Below are positions 17,172-26,276 of a DNA stretch of 36,537 bases, piece after piece. Below the pieces are notes generated by a model. It was not told the DNA's origin. It searched no databases and was given only the letters and a program-made list of their open reading frames with translations. This DNA comes from DATJFH01 sp035495815 (GTDB lineage: Bacteria > Acidobacteriota > Terriglobia > Bryobacterales > Bryobacteraceae). A program made the position numbers and the translations under genes. The stretch covers positions 1 through 36,537 of the forward strand of contig DATJFH010000143.1 of the NCBI GenBank assembly GCA_035495815.1, read 5' to 3'. Within the stretch, counting starts at the first letter, position 1. Every line of letters begins with the position of its first letter.

Positions 17172-17774
17172 ATGGCAACACTCAAACAGATCGAGGCCAA
17201 CCGTCTTAACGCACTCAAGTCCACCGGACCGAAAACCCCGCAGGGAAAGGCCGCCGTCCGCCTCAACTCCCTCCAGCACGGCCTGCGCGCCGCCGTAGTC
17301 GTGCTGCCCGGCGAAAAGCAGGAGGAATTCGACCAGCTTTGCGCCGCCCTCGAAGCCGAATGGCAGCCGCAATCCCCCACCGCCAGCTTCTACCTCGAGC
17401 AGATGGCGATTGCCCAATGGAAACTTCGCCGCATCGAACTAGCCGAGGCCAGCCTGCTCGCCCAGTCTCTCCCCGCCGCCGTCCAAATCCCGCTCCTCGA
17501 TCGCCTGTGGCAGTCGCAAGCCCGACTCGAGCGTTCCTTCGCCCGCGCCCACAAGGACTTGGAGCGCATCGAGCGCATTCAGCCGGAGCCCGGTCCCGCC
17601 GCCAGGCAGCCCGTTTCCAGTCCCGACGACCCGGTCCGTGACGCGCCGCCGGCCACCAAATGGGTTTGCTCGTCCGATTTGCGGCAGCCTTTTCAGGCCG
17701 CCCCTGCCTTCCCGGCCGGCCTGCCGCTGGAGAATTCGAAACTCCAGCTGGTGACGAATGTCCGAAAGCGGTAG
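17172..17774 (+). CDS. Unknown small family with N-terminal STGPKTPQGK motif
   Basis: A 200-residue protein starting MATLKQIEANRLNALKS, followed by TGPKTPQGKAAVRLNSLQHGL. This N-terminus defines a family I recall from acidobacteria, planctomycetes and verrucomicrobia, usually in several copies per genome and without assigned function. Residues about 20-40 are basic and Ser/Pro-rich, like a nucleic-acid-binding tail. Residues 45-140 are predicted helical and rich in Gln, Glu and Arg (FDQLCAALEAEW, QMAIAQWKLRRIELAEASLL, LERSFARAHKDLERIER). The C-terminal 55 residues look disordered. There is no signal peptide or membrane segment. The start at 17172 has AGAGGAG at 17158-17164. It stands alone between divergent regulatory genes and the beta-oxidation block. 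Confidence 0.82.
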   Translation: MATLKQIEANRLNALKSTGPKTPQGKAAVRLNSLQHGLRAAVVVLPGEKQEEFDQLCAALEAEWQPQSPTASFYLEQMAIAQWKLRRIELAEASLLAQSLPAAVQIPLLDRLWQSQARLERSFARAHKDLERIERIQPEPGPAARQPVSSPDDPVRDAPPATKWVCSSDLRQPFQAAPAFPAGLPLENSKLQLVTNVRKR

Positions 17775-17788
17775 CGCCCTCCTTCGGA

Positions 17789-17794
17789 TATACT
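17789..17794 (+). promoter_or_regulatory. Possible -10 element of the beta-oxidation block
   Basis: TATACT lies 21 bases before the ATG at 17816, just past the stop of the preceding gene. A start about 7 bases downstream leaves a 15-base leader without a ribosome-binding site. No -35 element is recognisable. It would let the block be transcribed apart from the upstream gene. Confidence 0.4.
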
Positions 17795-17815
17795 CTTTCA
17801 CTGGACCTGTCCTCG

Positions 17816-19009
17816 ATGGATCTGACCCTCACGCCCCAGGAAACCGCCTTCCGCGACGATCTTCGCGCCTGGCTCGCCGGGAACATCCCCCGCAACTGGG
17901 TCGCCGCGCTGGCCGCGCTCCACGACCGCCGCGATCACTTCGAATACCTGCGCGCCTGGCAGCGCAAGGTTTATGAAGGCGGCTGGGCCGGCGTCTCCTG
18001 GCCCAAAGAGTACGGCGGCCGCGGCGCGACTTTCATGGAACAGGTGCTGTTCACCGAAGAGATGGCCCGCGCCGGCGCGCCCCAAATGCCCGGCATCCTG
18101 GGACTCGCTCTCATCGGACCCACCCTCATCAACTTCGGCACGGACGAACAGAAACGCCGCTTCCTTCCTAAAATTCTCAGCGGCGAGGAGATCTGGTGCC
18201 AGGGCTTCTCCGAGCCCAACGCCGGCTCCGACCTGGCAGCCCTCCGCACCGAAGCCAGGCTCGACGACGGCTGTTTCGTCGTCACCGGCCAGAAGGTCTG
18301 GACCAGCTATGGCTGGGCCTCCGACTGGTGCGAGCTGGTGGTCCGCACCGATCCCCAAGTCCCCAAACACAAGGGACTCTCCGTCCTGCTAGTCGATATG
18401 CATTCGCCGGGCGTCGAAGTGCGCCCCCTGCGGCAGATGACCGGCGAGACGGAGTTCAACGAGCTGTTCTTCGACAACGTCAAAGTGCCGGCCGAAAATC
18501 TCGTCGGAGGGATCAACAACGGCTGGAACGTCGCCCTCGGCACGCTCATGCATGAGCGCGCCACCCTCGGCGCGGGCTTGCAGATCACTTACAAGCGCAA
18601 TTTCGACCGCCTGCTCGAGCTCGCCCGCGGCCTCCAGCGCAACGGCCGTCCCGCTACCGCCGATCCGCTGATCCGCCAGAAGCTGGCCCAGTGCTACGCC
18701 GAAATCGAAATCATGCGCCTGAACCAGATGCGCGCCTACAGCCGCATCAATCAGAGCGGAGTGCCCGGGCCCGAAGGCTCCATTCAAAAGATCTTCTGGA
18801 GCGAGCTCAACCAGCGCTTCCAGCAGGTCGCCCAGGAAATTCTCGGACTCTACGGACAGCTCGTCAAAGGCTCGCCCGGCGCGCTTGACGACGGACAGTG
18901 GTCCTACGGTTATCTGCGCTCCCGGGGCAATACCATCGAGGCGGGCACGTCGGAGATCCAGCGGCTGATCCTCGGCCACTTCGTCCTCGGCCTTCCCAAA
19001 AGTTATTAG
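17816..19009 (+). CDS. Acyl-CoA dehydrogenase, large subunit of a probable heteromer (FadE/PimC-like)
   Basis: A 397-residue FAD-dependent acyl-CoA dehydrogenase that introduces the alpha-beta double bond in the first beta-oxidation step. FAD/substrate segments visible are WCQGFSEPNAGSDLA (127-141) and TGQKVWTSY (157-165), then TEFNELFFDNVKVP and the C-terminal IEAGTSEIQRLILG. At the position of the classical catalytic Glu (YEGTS) there is Ala, with Glu one residue earlier; several paired FadE proteins share this. The next gene, four bases downstream, encodes a second, shorter dehydrogenase, the arrangement of alpha2beta2 heteromers such as PimC/PimD. Upstream in-frame codons from 17660 lie in the preceding gene and are excluded. 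The exact substrate length is unknown. Confidence 0.92.
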   Translation: MDLTLTPQETAFRDDLRAWLAGNIPRNWVAALAALHDRRDHFEYLRAWQRKVYEGGWAGVSWPKEYGGRGATFMEQVLFTEEMARAGAPQMPGILGLALIGPTLINFGTDEQKRRFLPKILSGEEIWCQGFSEPNAGSDLAALRTEARLDDGCFVVTGQKVWTSYGWASDWCELVVRTDPQVPKHKGLSVLLVDMHSPGVEVRPLRQMTGETEFNELFFDNVKVPAENLVGGINNGWNVALGTLMHERATLGAGLQITYKRNFDRLLELARGLQRNGRPATADPLIRQKLAQCYAEIEIMRLNQMRAYSRINQSGVPGPEGSIQKIFWSELNQRFQQVAQEILGLYGQLVKGSPGALDDGQWSYGYLRSRGNTIEAGTSEIQRLILGHFVLGLPKSY

Positions 19010-19013
19010 CCTT

Positions 19014-20129
19014 ATGCAATTCGGATTGACCGAAACACAACAGGTCCTGAAGAACTCCGCGCGCGAGTTCTTTCCCGCCGAGTGCCCCATCGCCGAAGTG
19101 CGCCGGTTGATGGAGACCGATACCGCCTGCGACCCCGCCCTCTGGAAAAAGATCGCCGGCCAGGGTTGGTGCGGCATCCTCTTTCCGGAAGAGTACGACG
19201 GGCTCGGACTCGGCATGGTCGAGCTGGCGGCAGCCATGGAGGAGATGGGCCGCGCGCTCGTTCCCGGCCCGTTCCTGTCCGGAATCCTGGCCGGCGCCGT
19301 GCTCGATGCCGCGGCCGCCCCGGAGCTCAAGGCCAGGTACCTGGCGCCGCTTTGCCGCGGTGAACTCAAGTCCACCCTGGCGCTGCTCGAAGAGACCCCC
19401 GACTGGGACCCCGCCGCCGTCAAGATGAAAGCGCTCGACGGCAGGAAGCTGTTCGTGCCGGACGCCGCTGTGGCGGATTTCCTCATTGTCGCCGCCCGCA
19501 CCGGTCCGGCTCTGGCCCTGTTCGCCGTTGACCCCAAAGCGCCCGGTGTCGCCATCTCGCCCATGCCCGCAATGGACGCCACCCGGAAACAGTACGCGGT
19601 GACCTTCTCCGGAGTCGAGGGCGAGCTGCTCGCCTCCGGCCCCGCCGCCGAGTCCGCTCTGGAGCGCGCCTTGGACATCGCTACCGTGGCGTTGGTCGCC
19701 GAAATGACCGGCGGCATGCAAAAGGTCCTCGATATCACCGTCGAGTACGCCAAGACCCGCAAGCAGTTCGGCAAGCCGATCGGCCAGTATCAGGCCGTTC
19801 AGATGCATTGCGCCGACATGCTCGTGCTCACCGAAAGCTCCCGCTCGGCGGCCTATTACGCGGCCTACGCCGTACAGAACAAGCTCGCCGAAGCCCGCGC
19901 CGCCGTCTCGATCGCCAAGGCTTATGCCAGTGACGCGTACCGCGAAGTCGGCAACAAGGGAATCCAGTGCCACGGCGGCATGGGATTCACCTGGGAGAAC
20001 GACCTCCATCTTTACTACCGCCGGGCCAAGGCCTCCGAGCTCGCGTTCGGCGACGCCGCCTGCCATCGCGAGCGCCTTGCGCGCCTCGTGATCGACCAGC
20101 CCCAGGCACGGGCCGCGGAGAAGAGTTGA
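19014..20129 (+). CDS. Acyl-CoA dehydrogenase, small subunit of a probable heteromer
   Basis: A 371-residue acyl-CoA dehydrogenase family protein. The N-terminal helical domain (MQFGLTETQQVLKNSAREF) and C-terminal domain are intact (YAKTRKQFGKPIGQYQAVQ; CHGGMGFTWENDLHLYYRRA). The middle beta domain is shortened: the usual FAD-contacting segment (Q-x-x-T/S-E-P-x-x-GSD) is replaced by LALLEETPDWDPAAV. It also ends without the catalytic EGTSEIQ segment. This matches the non-catalytic or complementary partner in heteromeric FadE pairs, where FAD and active site are completed across subunits. It follows the large subunit by four bases, so the two are surely co-translated. The heteromer is inferred from sequence and context. 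Confidence 0.9.
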   Translation: MQFGLTETQQVLKNSAREFFPAECPIAEVRRLMETDTACDPALWKKIAGQGWCGILFPEEYDGLGLGMVELAAAMEEMGRALVPGPFLSGILAGAVLDAAAAPELKARYLAPLCRGELKSTLALLEETPDWDPAAVKMKALDGRKLFVPDAAVADFLIVAARTGPALALFAVDPKAPGVAISPMPAMDATRKQYAVTFSGVEGELLASGPAAESALERALDIATVALVAEMTGGMQKVLDITVEYAKTRKQFGKPIGQYQAVQMHCADMLVLTESSRSAAYYAAYAVQNKLAEARAAVSIAKAYASDAYREVGNKGIQCHGGMGFTWENDLHLYYRRAKASELAFGDAACHRERLARLVIDQPQARAAEKS

Positions 20130-20199
20130 GCAGGGGATAAACAGTGAGACCGTGCCCGCCGCGCCGCTTCCCCCCGTCACCCGTTAAGCAGACAAACTT

Positions 20200-22338
20200 A
20201 TGACTGACCTCGTAAAATTTTCAACCCAGAACGGCATCGGAGTCATCACCGTCGACAACCCGCCTGTTAACGCCCTCAGCCCCGGTGTCCCGGAAGGAAT
20301 CATGGAGGCCGTAAAAGCTGCCCAATCCGACGATTCCATCCAGTCTCTGGTCCTGATCGGCGCCGGACGCACCTTCATCGCCGGAGCCGACATCCGTGAG
20401 TTCGGCAAAATCACCTCCGGCCAGCGCAAGGACCGCTTCAGCCTCGTCGAAGTGATGCTGGCGATGGAGGATTCCACCAAGCCGGTGATCTGCGCCCTGC
20501 ACGGCACGGCCTTCGGCGGTGGACTCGAAGTAGCCATGGGCGCGCACTACCGCGTAGCCGTGCCCGCTGCCCAGGTCGGACAGCCGGAGGTCAAGCTCGG
20601 CCTCATCCCAGGCGCCGCAGGCACCCAGCGGCTGCCCCGCCTCGCCGGTGTCGCCAAAGCCGTCGAGATGTGCGCCTTCGGTGAGCCCGTCAAAGGACCC
20701 GACGCCCTCGAATGCGGCATCGTGGACCGCCTGATCGAAGGCGACCTGCTCGCCGGCGCCGTCGCCTTCGCGCGCGAAGTGGTTGCCTCCGGCCGGACCC
20801 CCCGTAAGCCCCGCGACCGCGATGAAAAGCTGGCCGGTGACTGGACCTCCGTTTTCGCCGCCGCCCGCGCCCAGGCCGCCCGGACACGCCGCGGGATGAC
20901 CGCTCCTCTCGCCGCCATCGACTCGGTGGAGAACGCCACCAGGATGTCTTTCGAGGAGGGCTGCAGGAAGGAAGCCGAGCTGTTTCTGAAGTGCCTCTTC
21001 TCCGACCAGTCGAAAGCCATGATTCACGCCTTCTTCGGCGAGCGCGAGGTCGGCAAGATCCCTTTCCTTCCCAAGGACACGCCGGTGCGCGAGATTCGTA
21101 AAGCCGCCGTCATCGGCGCCGGTACCATGGGCGGCGGCATCACCATGAACTACGTGAACGCCGGCATTCCCGTCATCCTCAAGGAGACTGCCCCGGAGGC
21201 GCTCGACCGCGGCTTGGCCACCATCCGCAAGAACTATGCCAACTCCGTGAAGAAGGGACGCTTCCCGCAGTCCGTCATGGATCAGCGCATGGCTTTGATC
21301 CGGCCCCAGCTCACCTATGACGGCTTCGAAGAGGCCGACATCATCGCCGAAGCTGTCTTCGAAGGCATGGCCCTCAAAAAGCAGGTGTTCGCCGAAATCG
21401 ACAAGGTCGCCAAGCCGGACGCGATCCTGGCCACCAATACCTCCACGCTGAATATCGACGAAATCGCCTCGGCCACCTCCCGGCCGCAGATGGTCATCGG
21501 GCATCATTACTTCAGCCCGGCCAACGTCATGCGGCTGATCGAAATCGTGCGCGGCAAGGCCACCAGCCCGGAGGTGATCGCTACCTCCATGGCGCTCGCG
21601 AAAAAGCTGAACAAGGTCGGCGTGCTGGTGGGCAACTGCCGCGGCTTCGTCGGCAATCGCATGATCCACTGTTACGGACGCGAAGCCCAGTTCCTCGTCG
21701 AGGAAGGCGCCGCCCCCGAAGCAGTCGACAAAGCGCTGTACGATTTCGGCATGGCCATGGGCCCGCTCGCCATGGCCGACCTCGCCGGACTCGACGTCGG
21801 CTGGCGGATTCGCAAAGAGTACAAGCACCTCGAAGATCCCACCGAGCGCCACGCTATCCTCGCCGACGCGCTCTGCGAAATGGGGCGCTACGGCCAGAAA
21901 ACCGGCGCCGGCTGGTACCGCTACGACGAGAATCGCAACCCCAGCCCCGATCCCGAAGTCACCGCGCTCATCGAGCGGTTGACCAGCCAGGCCGGCATCG
22001 CGCGCCGCCAGATCGGCGCCGAAGAGATTGTCGAGCGCACCATCTACGCTCTGGTCAATGAGGGCGCCAAAATCCTCGAAGAGGGCTTCGCTCTGCGCGC
22101 CGTCGACATCGACATCATCTATCTCACCGGCTACGGCTTCCCCGTCTATCGCGGAGGCCCCATGTGGTACGCCGATACCGTCGGACTGAAGACGGTCTAC
22201 GGCCGCATCCTCGAGTTCGAAGCCCGTCACGGTAAACTCTGGACCCCCGCGCCGCTGCTGAAGCGGCTGGCCGGGGAAGGCGGTACCTTCGATAAGATGA
22301 GCCGCGACAGCCAGGGAGCCGTCTCCCGGTCATCCTGA
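20200..22338 (+). CDS. Bifunctional enoyl-CoA hydratase / 3-hydroxyacyl-CoA dehydrogenase
   Basis: A 712-residue fusion with the order hydratase then dehydrogenase, like peroxisomal multifunctional enzyme 1 and FadJ/FadB. The hydratase part (about 1-190) has the oxyanion segment FIAGADIREF, the two acid/base residues E110 (GGGLEVAMG) and E130 (QPEVKLGLIPG). The dehydrogenase part (about 300-480) has the NAD motif GAGTMGGG (306-313) and catalytic H436 in GHHYFSPANV, then NCRGFVGNRM. Two C-terminal 3HCDH helical domains follow (GYGFPVYRGGPMWYAD). It performs hydration and NAD-dependent oxidation, steps two and three after the dehydrogenases. The gap to the thiolase is seven bases. Confidence 0.95.
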   Translation: MTDLVKFSTQNGIGVITVDNPPVNALSPGVPEGIMEAVKAAQSDDSIQSLVLIGAGRTFIAGADIREFGKITSGQRKDRFSLVEVMLAMEDSTKPVICALHGTAFGGGLEVAMGAHYRVAVPAAQVGQPEVKLGLIPGAAGTQRLPRLAGVAKAVEMCAFGEPVKGPDALECGIVDRLIEGDLLAGAVAFAREVVASGRTPRKPRDRDEKLAGDWTSVFAAARAQAARTRRGMTAPLAAIDSVENATRMSFEEGCRKEAELFLKCLFSDQSKAMIHAFFGEREVGKIPFLPKDTPVREIRKAAVIGAGTMGGGITMNYVNAGIPVILKETAPEALDRGLATIRKNYANSVKKGRFPQSVMDQRMALIRPQLTYDGFEEADIIAEAVFEGMALKKQVFAEIDKVAKPDAILATNTSTLNIDEIASATSRPQMVIGHHYFSPANVMRLIEIVRGKATSPEVIATSMALAKKLNKVGVLVGNCRGFVGNRMIHCYGREAQFLVEEGAAPEAVDKALYDFGMAMGPLAMADLAGLDVGWRIRKEYKHLEDPTERHAILADALCEMGRYGQKTGAGWYRYDENRNPSPDPEVTALIERLTSQAGIARRQIGAEEIVERTIYALVNEGAKILEEGFALRAVDIDIIYLTGYGFPVYRGGPMWYADTVGLKTVYGRILEFEARHGKLWTPAPLLKRLAGEGGTFDKMSRDSQGAVSRSS

Positions 22339-22345
22339 GGACATC

Positions 22346-23530
<1,185 letters not shown>

Positions 23531-23550
23531 TGTGAAATAATTCCACCTCC

Positions 23551-24810
23551 ATGAAATACCGCCACCGCGTACTCGGCCTCCTCTTCCTGCTGTCGATCAT
23601 CACCTACCTCGATCGCGTCTGCATTGCAGTCGCCGGGCCGCGCATGCAGGCGGATCTCGGGATCGGCCCGGAATACTGGGGCTGGGTCGTCGGTGTCTTC
23701 GCCATCTCCTACGCGGCCTTCGAAGTCCCCAGCGGCTCCATGGGGGACCGGATCGGTCCGCGCAAAGTCCTTACCCGCATCGTGATCTGGTGGTCGGCGT
23801 TCACTACCCTCACCGGATTCGCCGCCAATGTGCAGATGTTGCTGCCCATCCGTTTTCTGTTCGGAGCCGGCGAGGCGGGCGCCTATCCCAATAGCTCGGC
23901 CAGCATCTCGCGCTGGTTCCCCACGGTCGAGCGCGCCCGGGCACACGGTATCGTGTGGATGGCCAGCCGCATCGGTGGCGCCATCTCCCCGCTGCTGGTG
24001 GTGCCGATCCAGGCGCGCTACGGCTGGCGCGCGTCGTTTTACGTGTTTGGAATTCTGGGCGTCGTCTGGGCCGTGGTCTGGTATGGCTGGTATCGCGACC
24101 GGCCCGCCGAGAAGCCCGGAGTCGGCGCCGCCGAGCTCGCGGAGATCGGCGACCCGCCCGCCCGCGCCCATGAGGGCCTTCCCTGGCGGATTGCCTTCCG
24201 CAGCCGCAATTTCCAGATGCTCCTGTGGATGTATTTCACGTACTGCTATGGATCGTTCTTTTTTCTCTCCTGGCTCCAGACCTACCTCGTCAAAGGCCGC
24301 GGCTTCAGCGAAAAGGACCTGCTGCTCTCCACCTTTCCCTTCATCCTCGGCGCCCTTGCCAATCTCGCCGGTGGCTTCACCAGCGACGCGCTCGTACGGC
24401 GCCTGGGATTGAAGAAGGGCCGACGTACCGTCGCCATTATCGGGTTGAGCGCTTCCGCGCTGTTCACCATCGCCGCCATTGTGACCACCGAAAAGTACAT
24501 TGCCCTGGCCTTCCTGGCGCTCAGTTACGCCGGCTCGGATTTCATGCTGCCCACTGCCTGGGCCGTCTGCCTCGATATCGGCAAGAAATACGCCGGCGCG
24601 GTTACCGGAGCGATGAATACCGCCGGACAGATCGGGTCCTTCCTTTCTTCCGTGGCCTTCGGCTATCTGGTGAAGTTCTCCGGCAGCTACGATGTGCCCC
24701 TGATCCCCATAACGCTGATGCTCGCCATCAGCGCCGCTCTCTGGCTGAAGATCGACGCCACCGAGGAGCTCATTCCCGAAGACCGCTCCACCAGCAGGCT
24801 GGCCGCCTGA
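23551..24810 (+). CDS. MFS transporter, anion:cation symporter (ACS) type
   Basis: A 419-residue major facilitator with about 12 membrane helices. The first helix reads LLFLLSIITYLDRVCIAVAGP, with the TYLDR segment typical of ACS/hexuronate-type carriers. The loop 2-3 motif is GSMGDRIGPRKV, and helix 4 has RFLFGAGEAGAYPN. The central loop is about 30 residues. Substrates of the family include hexuronates, sugar acids and other organic anions, so a carboxylate substrate is likely but not provable here. It starts 20 bases after the thiolase, suggesting import of a substrate degraded by the block, or simple readthrough. Transport is presumably proton-coupled across the inner membrane. Confidence 0.9.
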   Translation: MKYRHRVLGLLFLLSIITYLDRVCIAVAGPRMQADLGIGPEYWGWVVGVFAISYAAFEVPSGSMGDRIGPRKVLTRIVIWWSAFTTLTGFAANVQMLLPIRFLFGAGEAGAYPNSSASISRWFPTVERARAHGIVWMASRIGGAISPLLVVPIQARYGWRASFYVFGILGVVWAVVWYGWYRDRPAEKPGVGAAELAEIGDPPARAHEGLPWRIAFRSRNFQMLLWMYFTYCYGSFFFLSWLQTYLVKGRGFSEKDLLLSTFPFILGALANLAGGFTSDALVRRLGLKKGRRTVAIIGLSASALFTIAAIVTTEKYIALAFLALSYAGSDFMLPTAWAVCLDIGKKYAGAVTGAMNTAGQIGSFLSSVAFGYLVKFSGSYDVPLIPITLMLAISAALWLKIDATEELIPEDRSTSRLAA

Positions 24811-24820
24811 CCGGACTCCC

Positions 24821-25945
24821 ATGGCCATCGCACAGACGCAAACGGCTGAATCGATCCGAAGCGCAGCCGCCGGCCGGCTCGTCTCGCTGGATGCCTTTCG
24901 CGGAGCCGTCATCGCGCTCATGGTGCTGGTCAATACTCCCGGTGACGGGCGCCAGGTCTACGGTCCGCTCAATCACGCCGCCTGGCACGGCTGGACCATC
25001 ACCGATGTCGTGTTCCCGTCCTTCGTCTGGATCGTCGGCGTGGCCATGACCTTTTCCATCGCCCGTCGCCTCGCCGCCGGAACCCCGCGCGCGATGATCC
25101 TCGCGCAGGCGCTGCGCCGCGCCGCCGTTTTGTACGGGCTGGGCCTGTTCCTCTACGCCTTCCCTGACTTCGACCTCTCCACGCTCCGCCTGCTCGGAGT
25201 GCTGCAGCGCATCGCCATCTGCTACGCCGCCGCGGCCGCAATCTATCTGACTACCGGAGTCCGCGGCCAGCTCGTCTGGATCCTCGCCCTGCTCGGCGGC
25301 TACTGGCTGATCATGAAGCTGGCGCCGGTCCCCGGTTACGGCGCCGGGTATCTCGACGTCGAACGCAACTTCGCGCATTACGTCGACTCGATCGTTCTGG
25401 GCCGCCACAACTACGCCCAGACCAGGACCTGGGATCCGGAGGGCATCGTGAGCACCCTGCCCGCCATCGCCACCGCCCTGTTCGGAATCCTGGCCGGGAC
25501 CATGCTCCGTGCGAAGCGGGATCTGGCGGAGCGCACGACGTGGATGTTCGTCGCCGGCAACCTGCTGATCGCCGCCGGCCTCGTCTGCGATATCTGGCTG
25601 CCGGTCAACAAGAAGATCTGGACCAGCTCCTTTACGCTCTTCATGGCCGGCCTCGATTTCGTGATGCTCGCTGTTTGCGTGTGGTGGATCGACGGGCAGG
25701 GGCATCGCCGCGCGGTCCGGCCCCTGGTGATCCTGGGGATGAACGCCATCGCCGTCTACATGGCCTCCGAGCTCATCGAGGGCGCGCTGGTTACCTTTCA
25801 CGGACACCAGTGGATCTACCGCCGGCTGTTCGAGCCGTTTGCCGCTCCCATGAACGCGTCGCTGGCCTACGCGGTCGTTTACACCCTGTCGATGTACGCG
25901 CTGGCGTACATCCTCTACCGCCGCGGCTGGTTCCTGCGCGTCTGA
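24821..25945 (+). CDS. HGSNAT-like membrane acyltransferase (DUF5009/DUF1624)
   Basis: A 374-residue polytopic protein with about 10 membrane helices. RLVSLDAFRGAVIALMVLVN (19-38), the lumenal loop NHAAWHGWTITDVVFPSF (51-68, with H52 and H56) and FVWIVGVAMTFSI are typical of heparan-alpha-glucosaminide N-acetyltransferase relatives, which move acetyl groups from cytosolic acetyl-CoA to an amino sugar outside. A conserved loop His is the acetyl carrier in that family. The bacterial homologues are mostly uncharacterised; acetylation of glucosamine-containing glycans outside the membrane is inference. It starts 11 bases after the transporter, and no ribosome-binding site is obvious. Confidence 0.86.
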   Translation: MAIAQTQTAESIRSAAAGRLVSLDAFRGAVIALMVLVNTPGDGRQVYGPLNHAAWHGWTITDVVFPSFVWIVGVAMTFSIARRLAAGTPRAMILAQALRRAAVLYGLGLFLYAFPDFDLSTLRLLGVLQRIAICYAAAAAIYLTTGVRGQLVWILALLGGYWLIMKLAPVPGYGAGYLDVERNFAHYVDSIVLGRHNYAQTRTWDPEGIVSTLPAIATALFGILAGTMLRAKRDLAERTTWMFVAGNLLIAAGLVCDIWLPVNKKIWTSSFTLFMAGLDFVMLAVCVWWIDGQGHRRAVRPLVILGMNAIAVYMASELIEGALVTFHGHQWIYRRLFEPFAAPMNASLAYAVVYTLSMYALAYILYRRGWFLRV

Positions 25946-26158
25946 GCGCTGCTTATACGCTCCCCGCTGAGCATGGTCGCCTTGACGAACGGCGTCTCCG
26001 CGGTCACCGTGACGGCGCCGATTTCCATCGGGATGTCCACGCGCGCCGCCCGAATCGGTCAGAGAGCCGGAAAGGGAGCCGAAGATCAGGTTCTGGGGTG
26101 TTGCGACATGGACCAGGACAAGAAAGCAGACCAGGAAAACACACAGCGGGGTACGCAT
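25946..26158 (-). pseudogene. Decayed 5' end of an outer-membrane TonB-receptor-like gene
   Basis: An ATG at 26158 with AGGAG six bases upstream opens a typical start: signal peptide MRTPLCVFLVCFLVLVHVA, then TPQNLIFGSLSGSLTDSGGA, the first strand of the carboxypeptidase-regulatory-like domain. At about 26040 the protein makes sense only in a different frame, shifted by one base: RVDIPMEIGAVTVTAETPFVKATMLSGERISS, the end of that domain and the following plug-linker of the same family. About 60 intervening residues are missing and nothing of the barrel remains before the acyltransferase stop codon. The deletion lies in a GCG-rich run (GGCGGCGCGCG), suggesting microhomology. An intact relative occurs at 10133-12910. 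The gap 25946-26276 is otherwise intergenic. Confidence 0.7.
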
Positions 26159-26262
26159 CAAAATCTCCTGTAATAACGGGCGAAACGCACCTACGGAATG
26201 AACGAAGGCGATTGTCACGCATGATATCATGACTCTCTGGCTCCCAGGCCGAGCTCAGAATC

Positions 26263-26267
26263 AAGGA
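26263..26267 (+). promoter_or_regulatory. Ribosome-binding site deciding a TTG start
   Basis: AAGGA lies nine bases before TTG at 26277, and the first codons after it (RLLMCVFLIAAMQLLPA) make a signal peptide. The alternative ATG at 26229 has no such site and would put 16 polar residues in front of the signal sequence; the ATG at 26292 is too distant. Confidence 0.6.
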
Positions 26268-26276
26268 AAAAACATT

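Noticed and set aside
24770..25945. Minus-strand frame continuing from the receptor remnant through the acyltransferase gene
   Set aside because: Beyond about 25946 the translation is low-complexity antisense of a well-supported membrane protein; only the 5' part up to 26158 shows homology-like sequence.
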